Shown here: positions 63,101-64,000 of the stretch, one piece after another
Position numbering within the stretch: the stretch's first letter is position 1
Layout: each line of letters starts with the position of its first letter
Translations under genes and position numbers: made by a program
Origin: Natronospirillum sp965602035
GTDB taxonomy: Bacteria > Pseudomonadota > Gammaproteobacteria > Pseudomonadales > Natronospirillaceae
Reading direction: 5' to 3'
Assembly (NCBI GenBank): GCA_965602035.1
Contig: OZ271919.1
Span: 806,001 to 870,000 of the forward strand
DNA: 64,000 nucleotides
The notes under the pieces: generated by a model
What the model was told of the DNA's origin: nothing
The model's input: only the letters and a program-made list of their open reading frames with translations
Database searches by the model: none

Positions 63101-63119
63101 CGATGGCGACAACCGCTGA
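60105..63119 (+). CDS. rne: Ribonuclease E
   Basis: A 1004-residue endoribonuclease that starts mRNA decay and processes rRNA and tRNA. The first 500 residues are the catalytic part: S1 domain (KANIYKGRITRVEPSLEAAFVDFG), 5' sensor, DNase I-like domain with FVAIDINSSRATKG and GGLVVIDFIDM, and a zinc link CPRCEGHG. The C-terminal half is low-complexity, rich in Gly, Ser, Arg, Lys and Asp, the unstructured scaffold for RNA and degradosome partners. The start MKRMLINATQ fits. Confidence 0.97.
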   Translation: MKRMLINATQAEEIRVAMVDGQFLYDLDIENGSHEQKKANIYKGRITRVEPSLEAAFVDFGSERHGFLPLKEIARSYFKEGTSQGRVNIKDAVAEGTEVIVQVDKEERGSKGAALTTLVSLAGRYLVLMPNNPRAGGISRRIEGDERTQLKDAMRELNIPDGMGIIVRTAGIGRTTEELQWDLDYLLQLWESINNAAQPRPAPFLILQESNVIIRAIRDYLRQDIGEVLIDRPEVHEQALDFVRKVMPHFENKVKLYSDTVPLFSRYQIEAQIESAFQREVKLPSGGSIVIDPTEAFVAIDINSSRATKGGDIEETALTTNLEAADEIARQLRLRDMGGLVVIDFIDMGATRNQKEVENRLKNAANSDRARVQIGRISRFGLLEMSRQRLRPSLGETSGVVCPRCEGHGVIRDVKSLSLAILRLMEEESLKDRTAQVRCIVPMPVATFLLNEKREALHRIETSQGVQVLVIPNPDMDTPHYEVVRVRDDDETLASGEASYDLAPEESRSEQEVVLERPKPAEKAALSGVIAPPPAPRSAQDSTAGSKAPGTASQSGGSNSGGLLRRLSSWLGLGGQDADSSGADAGSGNKRQSSSRSSGRSGAQQSGSKGSRGSDRSGGRGQARAGRTDDDAQKGRKATAEKQSDTDSTDSDGNRSSGKGRGRGNSQEKGRGRSGGSSARGGRKGGGGKSQGGRGKGGDTDKADKTDNRKTGGQKQQDDKAADGKSGSGPAKRPERQKGEPVSKGENRRQRLDQRPDALKDQDAPADTAEADKGAAPQAPTTAKTAETKPPEPAKSDARVDTGESSGASNATETPPDSDATAEGSQGEGARGKGARSKSAGGEKSARSGRSRKPRKSASAKSEASDTAVEKPSDDGKSAPAQTTGATPDKESDKRSAGSNAEAPQAGPATDNGTQQADSGRNPNAETGDAGQTSGSGDDNPTGKAVSSSPDSNGAASDNSSGPRRAPNDPRVRKRQQNAAQTSAGTDGESGRSTGATGTDGDNR

Positions 63120-63135
63120 AAAAGCGCAATCATAA

Positions 63136-63154
63136 GGAGGCGTGCTACGCCTCC
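63136..63154. terminator. Hairpin at the rne/murB junction
   Basis: GGAGGCGT (63136-63143) and ACGCCTCC (63147-63154) pair around GCT. The murB stop (63145-63147) begins in the loop and runs into the arm. No T run follows directly on the plus strand; on the minus strand CTTTTT comes about 12 bases later. It may stop both convergent messages. Confidence 0.5.
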
Positions 63155-64000
63155 TGTTCATCTCCGCCCCGATGATACGGCACCCCGCCGAACCATTGGG
63201 GCTCTCTTTCCAGCGTGACATCAAATTGCTCGGCGACGCGCCCGGCGATAAACCGCGAAACCCGGTCCAGATCTGCCGCAGGACGCTGCTTCGGGTTTAT
63301 CAGCACCAAAGCCTGCTGCGGCCAGGTACCGACACCGGTGCCGGGGTCCACATAGCCGCGCAATCCGGCCCGCTCGATCAGCCAACCCGCTGCCACCTTC
63401 ACCCGCCCGTCGGGCATTACATAGCTCGGTATGTCGGGATAATTCTTCTGTAATCGATCAAGCGTCGGCCGATCAACCATGGGGTTGGTAAAAAAACTAC
63501 CAGCGTTGGGTACAGTAAAGGGATCCGGCAATTTTGCCTGTCGGATTCGGCAGACCAGGGCAATCAGCCCGGCGGCATCGGCGGGCGAACTCGACTGCAA
63601 CGGGCCGTAATCCAGTACCGGTGCGAAGCGCCTTGCCAGCACAAAACGCACCCGCAGAATACACCAGCGTCCGGGCTCGGACGATTTGAACAGCGACTGG
63701 CGATAGCCAAATCCGCATTCCGACTGGTCAAACCACCGTGTTTCTCCGGTGGTCAGGTCGACCGCCTCCAGACCATCGATCCAGTCACCGACCTCAACTC
63801 CGTAGGCACCAATGTTCTGGACGGGGGCTGCACCGACCGTTCCCGGGATCAGGGCGAGGTTTTCAAGCCCGTGCCAGCCCTGGGCAGCACAGAAACGGAC
63901 CCACCAATGCCAGTTCACGCCGCTGCCGACGTCCACGGTTACCGATTCACGGGCACTGCCAATGAACCGGACCCCTGATATCTGATTGACCAGCGTCAGA
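63145..64000 (-). CDS. murB: UDP-N-acetylmuramate dehydrogenase, C-terminal part (5' end outside window)
   Basis: The frame is open to the window edge; upstream of GTG 63936 it continues as SGVRFIGSARESVTVDVGSG. MurB reduces enolpyruvyl-UDP-GlcNAc with NADPH, completing UDP-MurNAc. The FAD region ENLALIPGTVGAAPVQNIGAYG, the QSECGFGYRQSLFK segment with the Tyr of type I MurB, and PNAGSFFTNP with the catalytic Ser are all visible. It is convergent with rne. Confidence 0.96.
   Translation of the reverse strand, partial: LTLVNQISGVRFIGSARESVTVDVGSGVNWHWWVRFCAAQGWHGLENLALIPGTVGAAPVQNIGAYGVEVGDWIDGLEAVDLTTGETRWFDQSECGFGYRQSLFKSSEPGRWCILRVRFVLARRFAPVLDYGPLQSSSPADAAGLIALVCRIRQAKLPDPFTVPNAGSFFTNPMVDRPTLDRLQKNYPDIPSYVMPDGRVKVAAGWLIERAGLRGYVDPGTGVGTWPQQALVLINPKQRPAADLDRVSRFIAGRVAEQFDVTLEREPQWFGGVPYHRGGDEQEA

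Overview
The window reads as chromosomal DNA of a Gammaproteobacterium from the Pseudomonas/Marinobacter/Oceanospirillales part of the tree. This rests on gene order as well as family identity: ftsK-lolA-rarA-serS, aat-bpt-infA next to clpA-clpS-cspD, nudJ-mnmA-hflD-purB-roxA, and rne/rluC/sppA with maf, yceD-rpmF-plsX-fabD-fabG-acpP-fabF-mltG-tmk-holB. Base composition is moderately GC-rich and coding density is high. No rRNA, tRNA, CRISPR array, prophage or intact insertion sequence was seen. The genus cannot be named from sequence alone.

Layout: (1) 1-9.8 kb is the most accessory-looking part. It has the 3' end of a mercuric reductase with a VTT-family membrane protein, a 0.5-kb AT-richer gap carrying four look-alike palindromes, a PAS-GGDEF diguanylate cyclase, two chemoreceptors, a DUF1415 protein, an XRE regulator, pterin dehydratase, an unexplained 0.8-kb stretch and a GcvA-like LysR regulator. 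(2) 9.8-13.2 kb has a DMT exporter, a PlsC-type acyltransferase whose end overlaps a convergent BASS transporter, and an unrecognised 220-residue protein. (3) 13.2-24.4 kb has serS, rarA, lolA, ftsK and a nearly complete bacterial N-degron set: aat, bpt, infA, clpA, clpS, with a cspD-like gene beyond. (4) 24.4-37.3 kb has fabV, a methyltransferase, a serine hydrolase, nudJ-mnmA-hflD-purB-roxA, small envelope genes, htpG and speA. (5) 37.3-56.7 kb is an almost unbroken run of minus-strand genes (yceD to gor). It contains the fatty-acid synthesis core, mltG-tmk-holB, a hybrid-kinase-like protein that has lost its kinase residues, and type II secretion genes gspE-gspM. (6) 56.8-64 kb has maf, sppA, rluC, RNase E with a long structured leader, and the 3' part of murB.

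How the genes relate: ACP, its elongation and reduction enzymes (FabD, FabG, FabF, FabV) and PlsX feed phospholipid synthesis. Aat and Bpt attach Leu or Phe to protein N-termini, ClpS recognises these, and ClpA unfolds the substrate for ClpP. GspE-M build the ATPase, platform and pseudopilus of a type II secretion system; the outer-membrane secretin GspD and GspC are not in the window. Most of the window is conserved housekeeping DNA. The observations most worth a second look are the kinase-dead sensor joined to gspE, the palindrome array beside the mercury genes, hairpins that contain stop codons of convergent genes, a leaderless-type promoter for yceD, and the leader of rne. I did not find strong evidence for a wholly new multi-gene system.
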